Shown one piece after another: positions 62,410-64,000 of a stretch of DNA of 64,000 nt. The position numbers and the translations under genes are program-made. The notes under the pieces are model-generated. The model saw only the letters and a program-made list of their open reading frames with translations, was not told the DNA's origin and did no database searches. The stretch is from assembly GCA_004552965.1 (NCBI GenBank), contig SFMU01000003.1, positions 13,282 through 77,281 of the forward strand, written 5' to 3'. Position 1 is the stretch's first letter. Each line of letters starts with the position of its first letter. This stretch comes from Bacteroidales bacterium. GTDB taxonomy: Bacteria; Bacteroidota; Bacteroidia; Bacteroidales; UBA932.

Positions 62410-62925
62410 ATGAGAAAGAAAAGCAGAGAGATGAGTGCCGAATGGGCACTGGAGGTGTTCGACAAGGCACCTTTCATAACGGTCAGCATGGCAAGTGCGG
62501 ACGGCAATCCCTACGGGTTGCCTCTGTCCCTTGTACGAACCGACGAGAAGACTTTCTGGTTCCACTGTGCCACTGAAGGGAAGAAACTGGACGTCCTCAA
62601 GGCCAACCCGAGGGTCTTCCTGTCAGCCGTTACCCGATGCAGGCCGCTCAGAGGTCCGAAGGACGGCAGTTTCACGCTGGAGTTCCATTCTGCAACAGCC
62701 GTCGGAACGGTCGATATCGTGGAGGATGAGAACACCAGGAAAGAGGCATTGAGGGCAATCTGCATGAGATTCCTCCCTCATCAGATGGAGGGTTTCGAAG
62801 AGGCAGTCTCAAGAAGCCTTCAAAAGACCTCCGTCGTGAGAATCACCCTCACAGAACCGCCGGTCGGGAAGCGAAAGCAGTACGATGCCAACGGAGACGA
62901 GATGAAATACGGCAGGATGGAGTGA
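62410..62925 (+). CDS. pyridoxamine 5'-phosphate oxidase-related flavin protein (NimA-like)
   Basis: The ATG at 62410 gives 171 residues. Split-barrel FMN-binding pattern: FDKAPFITVSMASADGNPYG, LPLSLVRTDEKTFWFHCATE, GKKLDVLKANPRVFLSAVTR, FTLEFHSATAVGTVDIVEDE, and a C-terminal VVRITLTEPPVGKRKQY. Relatives include NimA-type 5-nitroimidazole reductases, but the large family has many other members, so drug resistance cannot be claimed. It follows the repeat array and precedes another. Confidence 0.75.
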   Translation: MRKKSREMSAEWALEVFDKAPFITVSMASADGNPYGLPLSLVRTDEKTFWFHCATEGKKLDVLKANPRVFLSAVTRCRPLRGPKDGSFTLEFHSATAVGTVDIVEDENTRKEALRAICMRFLPHQMEGFEEAVSRSLQKTSVVRITLTEPPVGKRKQYDANGDEMKYGRME

Positions 62926-62983
62926 CTTCCTTGAATATGAACTCATCACAGGTTGGAGCCCCAGCAGGATTGCCCCCGTCCGA

Positions 62984-63275
62984 AAATCGGCGGAACCGGC
63001 TATCACGACTCCCCCGGAAGAGTTCCGGAAACGGTCGACTCATCCATGGCAGAAGCCTGATGCAGAAATCGGCGGAACCGGCTATCGCGACTCCCCCGGA
63101 AGAGTTTCGGAAACGGTCGACTCATCCATGAAAGGAGCCTGCTGCAGAAATCGGCCGATCCGGCTGACACGAATCCCCCGGAAGAGTTTCGGGAACGGTC
63201 GACTCATCCATGAAAGAAGCCTGCTGCAGAAATCGGCGGAACCCGCTGACACGAATCCCCCGGATAGTTCCCGGA
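62984..63275 (+). repeat. 82-bp tandem repeat, about 3.5 copies
   Basis: CATCCATG recurs at 63041, 63123 and 63205 (exact 82-bp steps) within units containing AATCGGCGGAACCGGCTATC, ACTCCCCCGGAAGAGTTTCG and AACGGTCGACTCATCCATG. Later copies change CTATCGCGACT to CTGACACGAAT. It fills the 367-bp gap between the flavin protein and the methyltransferase gene. Confidence 0.93.
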
Positions 63276-63292
63276 AAAATATTAAACCAACG

Positions 63293-63883
63293 ATGGTAGA
63301 GAAATATATTGCAATAGTCCTCATGGGCATATTCTATGCTGCTTACCTGGGCAAGAAATTTGTCCAGCGCAGGCAGGGCATCACCACGAACCAGATAGGC
63401 AAGGGCGCCAAACCGCGGAAGGTCCTCCTGATCGAGAGCATTATGGGATGGGCAACCTTCGCGGTGATTCCCGTCGAGATATTCAGCATCATCATATTCC
63501 CGAAGATGACTTTCCTCCCTGCGCTCAGGGAATGCCCCGCGCTGCAATGGACAGGGCTTGGCATCACCGCCATCGGCATCGCCTTCTTCATTGTCGCCAT
63601 GCTGACCATGGCTGACAGCTGGAGGGCAGGCATCCCGGACAAAGACAGGACGAAGCTGGTGCAGAACGGAATATACCGGATAAGCCGCAACCCTGCCTTC
63701 GTGGGTTTTGACCTGATGTACATCGGCCTGCTGCTGGCATTTCCGAATATCCTTCATCTGCTCTTTGCGCTCTTCCCCGTCATCATGCTCGACCTTCAGA
63801 TAAGGCAGGAGGAGGAATTCTGCAGAGAGGCCTTCGGAAGGGAATATGAGGAGTACCGCAAGAGGGTCAGAAGATACTTGTAA
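63293..63883 (+). CDS. membrane methyltransferase of the PEMT/isoprenylcysteine family
   Basis: The ATG at 63293 gives 196 residues with about five hydrophobic helices. The C-terminal signature of the phospholipid/isoprenylcysteine methyltransferase superfamily is clear: LVQNGIYRISRNPAFVGFDL, then EEEFCREAFGREYEEYRKRV. These enzymes use S-adenosylmethionine on membrane-embedded acceptors. In bacteria the acceptor is often unknown. The upstream open frame runs through the 82-bp repeat and was not used. Confidence 0.8.
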   Translation: MVEKYIAIVLMGIFYAAYLGKKFVQRRQGITTNQIGKGAKPRKVLLIESIMGWATFAVIPVEIFSIIIFPKMTFLPALRECPALQWTGLGITAIGIAFFIVAMLTMADSWRAGIPDKDRTKLVQNGIYRISRNPAFVGFDLMYIGLLLAFPNILHLLFALFPVIMLDLQIRQEEEFCREAFGREYEEYRKRVRRYL

Positions 63884-63908
63884 CATTGATTTATAAATAT
63901 TCAAAACC

Positions 63909-64000
63909 ATGACCAAGGTATATGTAACTGCCACCTGCCCGGATTGTTCCGAAGTCAAGAAAAGGCTCTCGGGCAACCCTGATTTCGAAATCATAGACAT
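63909..64000 (+). CDS. glutaredoxin-like thioredoxin-fold protein (partial)
   Basis: It begins 25 bp after the methyltransferase stop and runs off the window. The 30 visible residues (MTKVYVTATCPDCSEVKKRL, then SGNPDFEIIDI) show the first beta strand, a CPDC redox motif at the start of helix 1, and the second strand. CxxC at this position is typical of small glutaredoxin-related proteins. Probably co-transcribed with the methyltransferase. Confidence 0.7.
   Translation, partial: MTKVYVTATCPDCSEVKKRLSGNPDFEIID

Noticed and set aside
62410..62925. Nitroimidazole-resistance gene (nim)
   Set aside because: Only family-level resemblance to NimA is visible; the PPOX-like family is broad, so a resistance function is not supported.
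63122..64000. 292-codon minus-strand frame reaching the window end
   Set aside because: Antisense to the PEMT-type methyltransferase and runs through the 82-bp repeat.

Overview
The window is a 64 kb piece of a moderately GC-rich Bacteroidales chromosome. Four things point there: promoters of the Bacteroidota type (a -7 box TAnnTTTG, sometimes with a TTG-type -33 box about 20 nt upstream), very few Shine-Dalgarno sequences, many lipoprotein signal peptides, and families typical of the order (DUF4493 and PCMD surface proteins, DUF2807, M49 dipeptidyl-peptidase III, GH127/GH106/WbsX enzymes). It looks like a gut-type, plant-glycan-degrading member. I cannot fix the genus from sequence alone.

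1-17.7 kb is a glycan-use island without SusC/SusD. It has the tail of a GH78 rhamnosidase, a six-gene leftward operon (13320 to 1780: deacetylase-like protein, lysoplasmalogenase-aldehyde dehydrogenase fusion, GH36, MetX, GH127, GH106-like), a GH43, a GH99-like WbsX lipoprotein, then RhaM (rhamnose mutarotase) and FucO (lactaldehyde reductase). Together they suit removal of rhamnose, arabinose and galactose from pectin-like glycans and disposal of L-lactaldehyde. 17.8-20.7 kb is an ABC transporter/GntR/DUF2807 operon. 20.8-27.2 kb is mostly housekeeping (EamA exporter, esterase, thrB, thrC, queF).

27.3-40.5 kb is surface biology: a BtuB-like TonB receptor, a tightly packed seven-gene operon of lipoproteins and beta-barrels (fimbrillin-like, DUF4493 x3, two outer-membrane barrels, two PCMD proteins), then an ABC exporter coupled to an S26-type peptidase. 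40.5-53.6 kb holds two cation antiporters, a HAD phosphatase, a Y-family polymerase, a membrane LytTR regulator, a second GH127, a TGS-uridine-kinase-like protein, an S1/P1-type nuclease and two tRNA-Lys genes.

53.7-64 kb is rich in repeats. About 30 copies of a roughly 54-bp imperfect palindrome (TTCGSCACG...CGTGSCRAA) lie in intergenic arrays at 26.3, 53.8, 56.1-57.5 and 58.5-59.5 kb. In the middle of the largest block is an AT-richer gene (57576-58478) for a Y1/HUH transposase-like protein of the REP-associated (RAYT) type. The gene lies between the same two palindrome variants that elsewhere flank only a 51-bp spacer. I consider this RAYT-plus-palindrome system the most notable item in the window. 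Other strong observations are the YhhN-ALDH fusion, minisatellite arrays anchored on stop codons, and a marked excess of the hexamer GAATAT/ATATTC.
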